The notes under the pieces are model-generated. The model was not told the DNA's origin and did not search any database. It worked only from the letters and a program-made list of their open reading frames with translations. A program made the position numbers and the translations under genes. This document shows positions 24,116 through 39,015 of a DNA stretch of 64,000 bases, in pieces; the first letter of the stretch is position 1, and every line of letters begins with the position of its first letter. Source of the DNA: Tillus elongatus (taxonomy: Eukaryota > Arthropoda > Insecta > Coleoptera > Cleridae); assembly GCA_964006375.1 (NCBI GenBank), contig OZ023267.1:37893766-37957765 (forward strand), in the 5' to 3' direction.

Positions 24116-24396
24116 GGGACGCGGAAAGTGCGTTATGGTAGCGAATTTTCATTAAATGCTTCAAATTTTCATAACTCAATTTTCTATAAATCTAGAAAGT
24201 TGACTTTTGGTAGTAGCAGTAGTGGGAAGGCTAACGCCAAGCAAGTAGGCCACAATGGGCCCTTTTGTACTTTTGGGATGTAATAAGGTATTCATGAGGA
24301 AAATATACCAACCGAGTTGGTATGTATAGCTTTGTTCGTTTTTGGTTCTAATTTTTTTAGAACACCTGGTACGATAGAACTGGCCAACGAACTCAT

Positions 24397-24480
<84 letters not shown>

Positions 24481-24612
24481 ATATAAAAATTCAAACGGAC
24501 CTTCGCTTCGGGTTCTAGGGGCCCAAATTCGCGCTCATTTGAAAACATTTTTGCAAAGTCTCACCATCGATACCTCTCTATTAGAGATTTTTTATAAAAA
24601 AAGGGACGGTTT
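24116..24612 (+). mobile_element. HINE-like element, short copy (0.5 kb)
   Basis: T1 end at 24116-24155 (ACGCGGAAAGTGCGTTATGG), short body, (TA)n (24399-24477), then the conserved arm (GGGCCCAAATTCGCGCTC) and one half of the hairpin (TTAGAGATTTTTTATAAAAAA). It shows how far the body can shrink. The hairpin is decayed. Confidence 0.75.
24399..24477. repeat. (TA)n tract inside HINE-like element
   Basis: Continuous TA run between body and hairpin-proximal arm. Confidence 0.95.
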
Positions 24613-25325
24613 GCCATATCTAGTTGATTATTCTTTAAGTCCAAAATAACTGCAGCAAAATCCAGCAGGGCACTGTTTATTACGCTTACTAGAGTTGGAA
24701 TCACAGCTATTTTGTATGAATGGAATTTTATCTTGTACAGAATTCATCAGATGCTCGTGGCAGATAAACTTAACGCTGTTGCATGTCGTCTCACTGATCG
24801 ATTTGGACTACGAAGAAGTGCTTGTCTCATCATCGCTTTATTTCTGGGACTGCATGCAGGTCTTCTAGCAGTTGATTTTGTTTTTACAACTGTCCCCTTA
24901 TTTTGATACTTACGCAACCAATATGAAATTACACTTCGACTCGGAACATCACAAATATTACACTAATGACGTAATAACCGTTGAGTTAAAATTATGGAAC
25001 GAAATTAAAAAAAAAAATTTGACCGCAAAATATACGTTGTTGTATATTCCAACGCTCTATTTCAACATGCTTTGCTACAAAAGACGTGAACATATTCTTT
25101 AAAGCGTCGTTTTAGACATGTAAAAAATACTGTCTTGTGGCAAATATGGACTGTTTAAAAAATCATTGTGATTAGAATATAATATTGAAGGACACACAAT
25201 GTATGATAGATTATGGCAGTGATTGAAACGTTAGATGTGAAGAGAAAGGAGCAAAAAGAATACCTGGTTTGATTTATCAAAATTTGAACTTAATAAATTT
25301 GAAAATGTCCACATCAAGTATTTTT
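24613..25325. other. Intronic sequence, nothing recognised
   Basis: Mixed composition, with a slightly GC-richer part at 24740-24880. A 64-codon + strand ORF there has no recognisable features. Confidence 0.4.
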
Positions 25326-25338
25326 TGATCAAACCTTA
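25326..25338. repeat. 13-bp target duplication (left) of the 1.4-kb retroposon
   Basis: TGATCAAACCTTA, repeated exactly at 26767-26779. Confidence 0.92.
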
Positions 25339-26766
25339 GATTAGATTAGATTAGATTTTATTGTGGGTGGACTATTTCAGTCCCTCCACCGCGACCTTAG
25401 ATCTATTGTGGCTCACGTCTAATTATTTGGATTTCACCCATCAATTCCAGATCCCTGAGGGAGTCGATCTTTTCTTGAGGGTGAAAGCTTGTTTGGCAGG
25501 TGTACTGCCATCTGAATGAAGTCGCTTTCCCCTTTCGAAGCTTAAAGAGAGATAACCTCTCTTCGAGTTCGTCTGGACCCGACATCCATCAGTGTTTGCC
25601 TCGAGGCGGCATCATGAAGTCCCGTTCTCGAGCAGCATCCAATCTCCAGTTGTAATCCACCCCTAGAGATCTCAGCTACCCTCAGGCTCGTCTAAACCTG
25701 ACACCTAACAGTGTTAGACTCAAGGCAATATCCCACCAAGTACCGCTCCCGAACATCACCCCAGCGAGGCCGTCCGTCCGTTTCGTAGCACACAGTATGG
25801 GCTCCAAACTCCGGGTGTATACCACTCATCAGAGATCAGAGCCCCCCGGGACGTCTGGATACACGACACACACCAGGGCTCAACCCAGGGCGGTATCCTC
25901 TGGAACCTCGCTCCCGAGTAACCACCAAGCGAGGCCAACTGTCAGTCTCTGAGTCCACAGTGGAGGCATCAATCCACCCCTAGAGACCCCAGCCATCTCC
26001 GAGTCCGTCCAGGCCCAACACCCGCCAGCGTTAGCTTGAATTTCACCCAACAAATCGAGCTTCCGACAGGAGACGACACCTGCGAGGTGAAACTTTGTTT
26101 GACAGATGTACTGCCATCTGAGCAAAGCCACTTGTCCGTTTCAAAGCGAGATGACCTTTCTCCGAGTTCGTCTGGACCAGAGATCCGTCAGTGTTTGACT
26201 CAGGGCAGTATCATCAAGTCCTGCATCCGAGCAGCATCCAAGTGAGGTTGTTTGTCCGTTTCGAAGCTCACAGAGGAGGCCTCAACCCTTAGTTGTATTC
26301 CACCCCTAATGATCTCAGCTCTCCTCCGGGTTCGTCTAGACCCGACACCCACCAGTGCTAGACTCAAGGCGACATCCCAACGAGCCCCGCTCCCGAGCAT
26401 CGCACATGCGAGGCCGTCCGTCCATTCCGAAGCACACAGTGGGTGCCTCAAACTCCACTCGTGAGAGTTGTCAACCCCCTCCGGCTCGTCTAGACACACG
26501 ACACCCGCCAGCACTCAACCCGAGGCGGCACCTATCCGGAACCCCGCTCCCGAATAACAACCGTGCGAGGTCAATTGTCCATTTCTAAGACAAGAGTGGG
26601 GGCCTCAAAATCCGGGTGTACACCACACCCCAGAGATATGCGCCTCCCTTCAGACCCACCTAGACAAGACTCCCGCCAGTGTTGAATTCCAATTAGTCGC
26701 CTTTTACGACAGGCAGGAGGTACCTTGGGCCTATTCTTTTAATTAGTCCCCGGACCCACAGGGGAC
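25339..26766 (-). mobile_element. Non-autonomous retroposon with tandem-repeat body (1.43 kb)
   Basis: It stands out as GC-rich in an AT-rich region. Exact 13-bp direct repeats flank it. The right boundary (5' on the - strand) starts CAGTCCCCTGTGGGTCCGGG and passes through CCTGCCTGTCGTAAAAGGCG, a block I associate with insect non-LTR or SINE 5' regions. The left boundary (3') ends in AATAAAATCTAATCTAATCTAA-like TCTAA repeats instead of plain poly-A. Between them are diverged tandem units. The geometry (variable-length target duplications, simple-repeat 3' tail) indicates target-primed reverse transcription. No RT or other protein is encoded; short ORFs across it look like shadows of the repeat. 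Confidence 0.85.
25431..26640. repeat. Higher-order tandem array inside the retroposon
   Basis: Subunits of about 150-165 bp share GTC(C/T)GTCCGTTTCGAAGC, CACCCCTAGAGATC and TCGTCTAGACCCGACACC landmarks. A block at 25431-25570 recurs at 26036-26166, giving a higher-order period of about 605 bp present twice. Confidence 0.8.
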
Positions 26767-26779
26767 TGATCAAACCTTA
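26767..26779. repeat. 13-bp target duplication (right) of the 1.4-kb retroposon
   Basis: Exact copy of 25326-25338. Confidence 0.92.
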
Positions 26780-27054
26780 ATTGCAAATGTAATGAGCTAA
26801 TTGTGTACGACATACTGTACGATTTTAGCCAATAAAGTGATAAAGTGATGTGATAACTGTCAAAATATCTCAAAAGTCACCTCTTTTGACTGTTCTTAAT
26901 AAATTTTGCGACTGAAATACATTTATTACTTTCACATCGTCAATATCTTCCAATACCTGTGGAAGTATCGCATAGGCGACAATAATTTCAAAAAAAAAAT
27001 TTCGCTTAAACGTTGTAATCAGTGTCAAAACTTATAGAAAACATGATTTCGGAA

Positions 27055-27680
27055 CGAATTTTTTTGTCTGTTGGTCTGTATGTCTGTTTGTAGCCACGAT
27101 AACTTTATAACGAATTGAGATATCGTCTTTAAATTTGGTATACAGTTAGCACCCGACAAACAAACGTTTCTAATTGTTCTTGGGTGAATGGGGGGGTGAT
27201 TTGGTGAAAATTGATATTTTTCGTTAAAACTAGAGTAATATAGCGTTTTAAGGTTTGTTTATCAGAAAACTTTAAATTCCGATCAATCGTCTGGTATTCT
27301 GTGCTGAAATCAAATTAGGGGTTGAACGTGTGGGGGTGGAATATCGGTGACAAACATTCCGAAATTTTTATTTTGCCAAAACGGCGTAAAAATTCTCATA
27401 ACATACAGAAAACTTGATTTTGGAAAAAACATTTTTTTGCCTGTCGGTCTCTCTTTTGGTCGTTTTGTCGGTCTGTTTGTAGGCGCAATAACTTTCGAAC
27501 AAATTAAGATAACATCCTCAAATTTGGTATCCGGTTAGCAGATGACAAAAGAACGCCTCTAATCATTTTTGGGTAAGATCGCTTTAGGGGGTAGATGGTA
27601 AATGATGGGTGATTTGTCGAAAATAACTTTTTGTCGTAAAACTTGAGTAATATAACTTTTCAAATATGGGTACGGGAATA
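27055..27680 (+). repeat. Two tandem copies of a ~390-bp repeat
   Basis: A block with TCTGTTTGTAG, ATAACTTT and TTTAAATTTGGTAT-like landmarks at about 27080-27160 recurs at 27465-27545. The GTCGTAAAACTTGAGTAATATA-type segment also recurs. Two diverged tandem units. The 63-codon ORF inside is not convincing. Confidence 0.65.
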
Positions 27681-28017
27681 CGAATATTTTCTTTGTGGGC
27701 AAGTCATGGACCCTAAATTCATTTTATAAGAATGTCCTTTTTGAGAAGAGTAGATTCTCACAGCTATGTGGAAGTCATAATTCAATTTGCAGCACTATTT
27801 TTTATTGCCTTTAAAAAATAAACAAATATATTTGTATTTCACTTTTATTACCTCATGCCCGCGTGTAACTTTCCAATACCTATTTATTAATCGGATGACC
27901 AATAATTCTAACGGCCTCAATCAATCGTTGTGTACAGATAAATTTTATTAAGTTGTAATGTTTTTGCCTTACGATCTGGGTTGCGTTTTATTTGGTCCAA
28001 TTTTTGTTTATTAGATG

Positions 28018-28018
<1 letters not shown>

Positions 28019-28102
<84 letters not shown>
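28019..28102. repeat. (TA)n tract
   Basis: TA run of about 42 units; no HINE-like arms recognised on either side. Confidence 0.9.
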
Positions 28103-28105
<3 letters not shown>

Positions 28106-28927
28106 TGCTACCAGAACGCTCAGGCTACGATATGGTTTAATGCATTGTTGATGAGAATTTTCATAAAAGTCTGTCTTATCGTTTATAGTTTTTCTGGTGT
28201 TATAAAAAATGCAAGATGAACCTTACATTTAAATTGCTGGCCCTGCATTTTAATCTGTTTAATCTGAAGATACAGACATTACTGGATGTTATTAGAATGT
28301 TATCTTAATTACTTAGTCGACCTCACCTTTACACAAAAGAGAAAAGGAAAGAGATAGCCTGTTTATAAGAGAAGGGGTCGCTCTTTAGAAATGTTGCAAT
28401 TTGGATAAGTAACATAGAAATGAACGAAAAGCACAGCGGCGACCAACGGCTGTAAAATGGTATATACAGACAGACGTATAGGTACTTTATCTAAATTACA
28501 GAAGAGAACGGTTTTCATCTGCTGAAATCAGTAAAACGAGCCTTTTATGCGAATATAAACACCAGCGTAGTTTGGCAACATGAAATGATTACGGACTTTC
28601 GTGTAGAGAGTCTTTTGATTTCTGGCACAAAATCTCTGTTATTTGCACATTACCCGTATTTAGCTTCTTTTGAGAGCGACGGATCCAATAAGACTCTCAG
28701 CTAGACAAACATATTGCGTTTAATAACATGCGAGTACATGAATATTCCTTTCAGAGTGTCTCTTTACATAACGGCAGGGGGACGATACAAACCCTCTTAA
28801 TCATAATATTTATTTTTCAGTATTTGCAAATGATGTATACATAACAGCGTCGGCTCCTGCTAAATACAGCGTTACCCAAAACTGTGTTACCTCCTAAGAT
28901 AAAAGTAAAAATTATAAAAATTAGCAA
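28103..28927. other. Intronic sequence, nothing recognised
   Basis: No ORF or repeat end. Parts near 28310-28740 have mixed composition and could be unique host sequence. Confidence 0.35.
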
Positions 28928-29062
28928 ACCGACTTCATTAGCGATAACTCAAAAACTACTAGCCAGATCTTGATGAAATTTATATAGGTCTACACTAGAA
29001 GCACCAGCTTTCAAAAATCGGTGCACCTAGAAAAAAGTTCTGAGGTAACAGACATAAAAAAA
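28928..29062 (-). repeat. Fragment of the ACCGACTTC-type MITE
   Basis: Starts AACCGACTTCATTAGCGATA and continues CAAAAACTACTAGCCAGATC. This is the complement of the right half of the element at 40553-40748. The HINE-like copy at 29063 begins at its truncated end. Confidence 0.65.
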
Positions 29063-29788
29063 GCTCGGGACGCAGCAAGTGCGTTATGGTAGTGAATTTT
29101 TATTAAATGCTTCAAATTTGAATAACTCAATGTTCTATAAACTTAGAAAGTTTTATTTTGGTAAGTAGTATGGTCTTTCCTAGGGCAAGATATCTACCAA
29201 ATTTCATTAAAATTACTTTGCAATTTTCGGAGAAAAAATTTTCTTGAAAGAAAATTTAAAATTTGATCAAATCGATTTTAGAGGTCCTAGTACGTGCAAA
29301 TTTGCAGAATTCTTTCGAAACTGCTACCATCGATATCTCTCTACTATCAAAACAATCTTGCGTTCTAACTCCTTTTGAGAAAAATGTCCAAAACTAAATT
29401 TTCTATGAAACTAAAGAACTAAATTTTGCTATATCTGTAGATAAGTGTAGGTCTCTTTAAAAGAAACGTGTATTACAAATTTAATTAAAGTTATACAAAA
29501 GATTTCCAGAAGGAAACCTAATCCATATTTAGAAAAGTAAAGTATCTGCCAAATTATAAATGCAGCAGTTATTTTTCCTTATTAATCGCCAGTATGATTT
29601 CGCTTTAGTCGACCTAATCAAATTGTTTTTTTCAATATCAACAATAACAAAATTATATAATTTTAGACTCAAAGGTGACAAACTTATTCAGGCGCTTTAA
29701 ACAAAAATGAAATCTTCTTCAAAAGCTATGACATCTGCGGATTATTGTTTCTCCAAATGTCAAAATAAAATATAAAAAAACATACCTT

Positions 29789-29857
29789 CATCGAGCTGGA
29801 TTCGATCGCGTAACATTCTGCTTAGGAGGCAAGCGCGATGCGCCCTGCGCCATCTAG
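29789..29857 (-). repeat. tRNA-Arg(CCU)-like module
   Basis: On the - strand: A-box-like TAGATGGCGCAGGGCG, anticodon-loop-like CTCCTAA with a mostly paired stem, and B box GATCGAATCC. It lacks a paired acceptor stem, so it is a SINE-type promoter relic and not a tRNA gene. Confidence 0.6.
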
Positions 29858-30362
29858 GTACACGTCAACTAGCGTTTTATTTCCGTGATACTTTAGATCG
29901 GCTTCATGCCCGGAATATTATATTCAAACTATACGTAACAATTAATTACAGAATTAGTAGAATTACCATTGAGACACATTCCACGACTGTTGCGATCTTA
30001 TATGACGTCTTACGTTTAAGTTTCCGCAGCACAATATCTCTATGCTGCGCTAAAACTGTATTTAGGGCCCCTAATAAAGCTACAAACATAGTGTTTTTTA
30101 ATAGTTGATTCAATCCCCCAGTTAAATAACAAGCAATTAGCCAATTTTTAATTTCATGTCGTCATGAAGCATAGTTTAATTTGCACTATTTCTAGCCACA
30201 TGTAGTCTCGTTCCAGTTACTTTGATAAAAAAATATAGCAAACTTGAGTATAAAGGCTGATTAACGAACTCGACCTCGATTTTCGCCCAAACAAGATTTT
30301 GCCAAGTTTTATTGAAATCAGTTTAGTATTTTTTGAGCTTTCGCTCGAATACATACACACAC

Positions 30363-30366
<4 letters not shown>

Positions 30367-30439
<73 letters not shown>
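30367..30439. repeat. (TA)n tract inside HINE-like element
   Basis: TA run preceded by a short CACACA stretch. Confidence 0.95.
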
Positions 30440-30442
<3 letters not shown>

Positions 30443-30543
30443 ATCTAAAAAATTTAATGGACCTTGGTTTTGGGTTTTAGGGACCCAAATACGCGCTCAT
30501 CTGAAGACACTTTTTCGAAAGCTTATCATTGTGACCTCTCTGT

Positions 30544-30573
30544 TAGCGAATTTTTCCTAATGAAAATTCGCTA
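30544..30573. repeat. Terminal hairpin of HINE-like element (AGCGAA variant)
   Basis: 11-bp stem with a loop of about 7 nt; part of the covariation set with 2421, 52504 and 57840. Confidence 0.85.
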
Positions 30574-30774
30574 AAACAATGATGACCCAAAAGCTGCTAA
30601 TGACTGCATATTGCTTCTCATCATTTGTAAGATATTCGCAATTATGGACGTTATATGCAAACACCCCGGCTTCGACTTCTACGGCTTCCAAATTAAAACG
30701 TTTACTAATATTAGTAACATGCCTCCGTTGGCTTTAACTGTTTCTTTTAAATTTATCTAGTATCGGCCCATTTT

Positions 30775-31008
30775 CTGTAATGTGAATATGAATCTTTAAC
30801 GTACCCAGCATTGCATGGTAGACAAGACAGACGGCTTTGCGCCCTTCCTACGAAAAACGGAACCTGCAAATATTTAACTTGCTCAAACACTTGCCTCAAC
30901 TCTGCGTAGAGTATATACCAAAAAATAACTCTACTGAAATTGAATCTACCAGATTCGCTTCCAGAGGCATACGTTCTTACCACTGGACTATCAAGGACGG
31001 TCACAAAT
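30775..31008 (-). mobile_element. tRNA-derived SINE copy
   Basis: On the - strand a tRNA-like head (TAGTCCAGTGGTAAGAACG, then a worn B box TAGATTCAATTTC) is followed by a body. The body includes GAGCAAGTTAAATATTTGCA and CATGCAATGCTGGGTACGTT. The same head-body order occurs in the 31513 copy. Confidence 0.7.
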
Positions 31009-31219
31009 ATCTGTAGTTGTTGCTTTGCTGACAGATCGCAACATTCATCTGAGTGATTTCATTATTTAAACAAATTGTTTGACTAAGTTCTGTAATAATT
31101 TTCAGATATCCTTTAATTCGCCATTTTCTTTGACATTTGTGTCTTTTACATATTAAAAGAAGATGGTTTGCTTAAAGCTCTTACATTTTTGTCTTACAAA
31201 AGTTCCATGGATTTAATTT

Positions 31220-31512
31220 TCACACTAAAACTTGCAGTTCCGGCAGGCCAGTGCTTCTATCTCTAAAACCAACAGTAGCGAGTTCGATTTATAGTGGAAA
31301 CAATACTTTACTTTTTCAGTACTTAAAGTAAAATTAGCGTCAACCTAAACATATGGCCTTTTGTTTAAGCAAGTTGAATGTCTGCGCCCGCCGTCTTTCG
31401 AAGAGAAAGTAAAGTCATTTATACCATACGACGTTGGGCACGCTAAAGATTTTTGCTTTCCTTACAGAGAAGAAGGGGCACGGCAAGATATTCAGAATGT
31501 TAAAGTAAAACT
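31220..31512 (+). mobile_element. tRNA-derived SINE copy, first of a tandem pair
   Basis: Worn tRNA-like head (CAGGCCAGTGCTTCTATCTC, B box GAGTTCGATTT), the TTTTTCAGTAC block, and a body with GCAAGTTGAATGTCTGCG and CATACGACGTTGGGCACG. It runs directly into a second head at 31513. Confidence 0.65.
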
Positions 31513-31650
31513 GAGGACTTTCGGTTGTCCAGTGGTAAGGACATATGCCTCTGAACCAAAGGATACTAGGTTCGATCCCAGAGTTCTCCTTTCACTTTTT
31601 CAGTACATACGGTACAATTAATATCAACCGAGGTTGTGGCATGGTATTTT
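31513..31650 (+). mobile_element. tRNA-Gln-like SINE head, second of a tandem pair
   Basis: TTGTCCAGTGGTAAGGACA (A box region), anticodon-region CCTCTGAACC, and a perfect B box GGTTCGATCCC at 31569-31579. The same TTTTTCAGTACATA block then follows as after the first head, about 290 bp apart. Gln assignment rests on the CTG in the loop and is tentative. Confidence 0.7.
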
Positions 31651-32303
31651 TGCAAAACACACACAAACAAGGTTTAGCTACTCGCTGGTGTCAGCGATTG
31701 GCTTATAGTTAAGTAAATGGACGGTCATTAAAAAAATCAAATACACACATACACAGCCAAACATATTCTAACATCTATAAGTATTGTTATATAAGTATGG
31801 CACTCCCTATTGCTGAGTAAATATTTTCCGCTTAGAAGTGGAGAGGCATATTGGCAATCTGAATGTTTGTTTTGTCGTGAGGGGTTATTGCTCGAGTATC
31901 CATTAGGGCTCGTAAATAGTAATAGCTTGTAGAGTCAGACTATTATTTTTGCTGTACTTCCAGTAAAAAGCTTTAACAATAATTTTAATAGTATAGTACT
32001 TTTTAGAGAAGAGTGTCAACATTTTTGTACTACGTAACGTTTTTGGTGAAGCTTTGGTTTGAAAAAAGAAATGGTTTTTATATTACATAGATTCTAGATA
32101 TCCACGGTTGCAGCACGAATGTTGGTTGAAATAGAATTCGCAGCTGAAGAAAAACTTAATTGAAAATCAAAAAGTGGCAGGGCAAAATAATTTGAGATTT
32201 ATACGTTTAGGAAAATGATGTTAAAAATTGTGCCACAGTGCAAGCACAAGCATAGCTTGTTTGAACTACATAATTTATAATTAGAATTAAAACTTAAATT
32301 AAA
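31651..32303. other. Intronic sequence, nothing recognised
   Basis: AT-rich and no ORF of note. Confidence 0.35.
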
Positions 32304-33335
32304 AAAGTCTAGACGCAGCAAGTGCGTTATGGTATTGAATTTTCATAAAGATGTTTTTAATAGCAAATATATATTTTTTTAGAGAAAGCAGGCAGCAAAT
32401 TTGCTTACCAGTATGACCTGTATAGGCCAAACATAATGTATCACATTTTATCAAAATAACTTTATTGTTTATAAATGTACACAAATTTTCCGAAAAAACT
32501 AGTTTCCTGGCCAACAAAGCTTATAGGTTAATAGAAAATTCAGATTTGAAACGTTTAATAAAATTCGCTATCATAACACACTTGCTGCGTCCAGAAGGTA
32601 TTTTCTTACAAAGACGCACCATATTTGAATGGAGAATGCAAAAATGCAATAATATAAAGCGTGTTCGATTTATAAAAAAGAAAATTTTTATCACCTACGA
32701 TTTACGGGCTAACCTGTGATCGTAGGAACAATTTTTTAAGATGAAGCTCAAGACACCCCCTATAACCAACGGATATAATTTTTTTCGTATCCTGTATAAT
32801 AACGGATTGAACTCTGTTGATTGTTTATGAAATATCGCTATAAATTATATACCATTAAACGGTAAACTTTATAGTCAAAACTACTGCCAAAGCATGAGAG
32901 AAAGGGTCTCTTTGAAATGAATTTGCTAGAAACATTTAAAATAAATGACAGCATCACCGAAAGGGTCTATTTGAAATGAATTTTCTGGAAACATTTTAGT
33001 AACATGAAGGACAATGACAGTTGAAAGTAAGAATTCAGGGTTTGCAAAATATTCTTCTTGAGACATTTTCTGCACATAACTCCTATTAGTTTCAGGTTCT
33101 TTGCCTGAATGTTACCAATTTTGACGTTTCAAAATCACGACTTTGACGTTTTGAGCAAAACCCATTTTTAAAAATTATATGCATATAACATTTTTGTCTT
33201 TTAACTTACAGATCTGAATGTTTGTATGTAATTTACTTTTAATGATAAATCCACTCATTAAATCTGGTTGCCCTTACTTTGTTACTTTCGCAGATATAAA
33301 AATTTTCCGAAATAAAACCATCCTGGGAAAACTGG
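32304..33335 (+). mobile_element. HINE-like copy lacking its hairpin end
   Basis: T1 ends at 32306 and, inverted, at 32563-32602 reproduce the inner unit of the 2421 and 37646 copies. Then follows the complement of their body (ATTTATAGAGTT/ACCATTAAACGG region, AAACGTCAAA region, CTTACTTTGTTA). The copy breaks off near 33335, before its (TA)n. It is joined there to a different copy's arm in the opposite orientation. Confidence 0.7.
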
Positions 33336-33339
33336 AACC

Positions 33340-33665
<326 letters not shown>

Positions 33666-33689
33666 TCAAGTTAGGCTAGGTTAATATAA

Positions 33690-34340
<651 letters not shown>

Positions 34341-34592
34341 AGATTTGGGTTATTTTTGCTAAAACAAAGGTTCCTGATTTTATTCAAGAACACTCTGTTT
34401 AATCTAGAAAAAGTATAAGAATATGGTTTCCTACTCAAGCTTTCAGTATTCCAATAGAAGTTACTTTTTCAGCACAAGCATATCAATCATGCTATATTAC
34501 TAAATTAAAGCATTTTTAAGCGATATATTCAAAATTGTTCCTTATCCTGTACAAACTGAATTTAAACAAATATAACGATACCTGATGTAGCA

Positions 34593-34695
<103 letters not shown>

Positions 34696-34848
34696 CGAGC
34701 AGCAAATTTGGAGAAGCGCTCAAACATGTCAACTTTAGTTTTCAAAAATACACATTTTGGCATAAAATTAACTTTTCTCCCACTCCTGCTTTTCGAATAT
34801 GACGTCATCGAAATTTTTTTAAATGACCCCCCGCTTTTAGTAAATTTT

Positions 34849-34850
<2 letters not shown>

Positions 34851-34928
<78 letters not shown>

Positions 34929-35256
34929 ACCGATAACTGAAAAATAATAGGCCGATTTTAATAAAATTTGGCACGTACCTTCCTTTTGTAAATGGCTTGG
35001 ATAAGTTAGTTAGCCAGAAAAATCGGATGAGGTTTTCCGGGAAAAGTTTCAGTTTTCAGTAGAATCTTTTTTTATCTCAAAAGATAAAAAAGCTATGATA
35101 ACCCAATTTGGTAGGTAGGTTTACGATATAAAAAGTAAACTATACACCAAAATTTAGATTTCGATGTTACAAGAAAAAAAGTTATAAGAAAATATTTTGT
35201 GCCAGATCATTTCTATGAAAATTCACTACCATAACGCACTTGCTGCGTCCAGGCTT
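34851..35256 (-). mobile_element. HINE-like copy, (TA)n to T1 end
   Basis: (TA)n (34851-34925), ACACCGATAACTGAAAAATA, the arm with GGCTTGGATAAGTTAG, a short body, and an inverted T1 end at 35219-35256 (CCATAACGCACTTGCTGCG). The hairpin-side arm left of the TA run is replaced by other sequence. Confidence 0.75.
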
Positions 35257-36117
<861 letters not shown>

Positions 36118-36944
36118 TTCAGCGATTCAAAATTAAGGTGTCTATTTTGTGGCATAAAAGTCGCGTCTGTGATGTTTCCAAGATACCTACTTATGTTCCT
36201 CTGATCATGAATTATTTCATAAAATAGTCATTTAGTTCATTAGAAAAGTGTTACTATTTTGGCGGCAGCGAGAGTAGGATACATAGCTGTTATAGAAGTA
36301 TACTGAATATAAGGAGATTTATTAAAATTAAAGGCAATGGTGAAGACACTGGATGGAGGAAATGGGGAAGGAAAAATAAATATTGTTGCCAAACAATTTG
36401 ATGTATAAATTTATATACAGGTGTGCAAATAAAAAATTCCCACCTGCCAAATATCGGAATTAAAAGAAAAGAAGCTGAGGCACGCCGACTTTGTTTTCAA
36501 GGGGAATACATGACGGCGTAAGTCTTGGTTTCTGAGGACCCATTTGTTAGTCAGAAGCGTAAATCACTCTTAATGGTTAGAGGAATAATGAAAAAGCTTT
36601 TCTACCAGACAATACGTTTAATTTATAACCATACGCGTTTAGGCCCCTATCGAGGCATCTTCAGAGGTTAAGACCTAGAATGTAAAAAGTTGGTTGTCAA
36701 AAACTATGTTTATGGTAGGTCTAACATGCGAGCAACTACACTGCAACTACAGAAAGCATAAGGTTTAAGAAAATATAACGGAAAACATCAAAAACAAGAC
36801 TTAGGGGTCATGCAGAGTTAAACTGAGTCAGGAGTTAAACAACGTTTTTACGAATACATAGTTAAAACGGGCTTGAAGACTCACAAAAAGAATACTCTGA
36901 CGGAGTCAAAATACATGTTAAAAGGTCACGTTAATCAACTAGTT

Positions 36945-37006
36945 AAAAGCAAAAAGACAAGCACAACATAAAAGGCAAGCATGTTGTGCTTGTGCTTTTT
37001 GCTTTT
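36945..37006. repeat. Strong inverted repeat (about 25-bp arms)
   Basis: AAAAGCAAAAAG(-)ACAAGCACAACAT is complementary to the right arm except for one extra base, with an 11-nt loop. Confidence 0.85.
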
Positions 37007-37645
37007 ACAGTCTAGTTTACAGTAAAACAGGTAGGCGAGTGAAACAAAAAAAAGTTTAACAAGAGATAAACGAAAAACCATAAAAGAAAATATTTTTACC
37101 GAGAAACTCTTAAAAAAAAGTCTTCAGATAACACCCGAAATAATGTAAAATTGGTTCGGCAGTGAAGCAGACTTTGCAAATGCAAGTCGGGGGAAGACAA
37201 TTTGAAAATTTAATTAAACAACTTTTTTTTATTCATTATTATTTTGTATTATTCTTTAATTAATTATTTTGTTGCCATAACCAAACCAATCTTTTCTTTA
37301 TATAATTGTTGTTGGCTTCGAATTGATAACCCAATTTATATAGTCACGGTTCTTGTGTCGCATTAGATTCTGAAGCAACATGGCCACAGCAGTAACTCAT
37401 TGATTAAATTATGTTGCTGCACATGTAAGTGAGCGCTGATATCTCTCGAATTAAAAGGAAAACCAAAATTAAAAAAGGAGGATTGTCTTGAGTAGATTTG
37501 AGAAAGCTCTCAAACAAGGTGTCACTCCACATATGACACAACTTAAAATTCAAGAGCCCTTTACGCTTCTGCCTAAGGGGTAGGCTTCAAGACACCAAAA
37601 CTTACCCCACTTGAAAACAAAGTCGACGTCTCTCGGCTTTTTTTT

Positions 37646-38961
<1,316 letters not shown>

Positions 38962-39015
38962 TTTTTTTAATTCCGATATTTTCCAAGTGGAAAGTTTTAA
39001 TTTGCACACTCTGTA

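Larger units (their letters stand above)
29063..30573 (+). mobile_element. HINE-like element, complete long-body copy (1.5 kb)
   Basis: T1 end at 29066-29105 (ACGCAGCAAGTGCGTTATGG, then TAGTGAATTTTTATT) and the long L body with a tRNA-Arg-like block at 29789-29857. A (TA)n tract (30367-30439) and the conserved arm (GACCCAAATACGCGCTCATC) follow. It closes with a terminal hairpin at 30544-30573, reading TAGCGAATTTT against AAAATTCGCTA. The C-G pair replaces the T-A pair of the 2421 and 57840 hairpins, a compensated change. No coding region. Confidence 0.8.

Noticed and set aside
24712..25102. Two overlapping + strand ORFs (64 and 76 codons)
   Set aside because: No recognisable domain, no start context or partner exons; length is unremarkable for this composition.
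26200..26514. 104-codon - strand ORF and neighbouring ORFs in the GC-rich block
   Set aside because: They follow the tandem repeat structure of the retroposon, change frame between subunits and have no family features.
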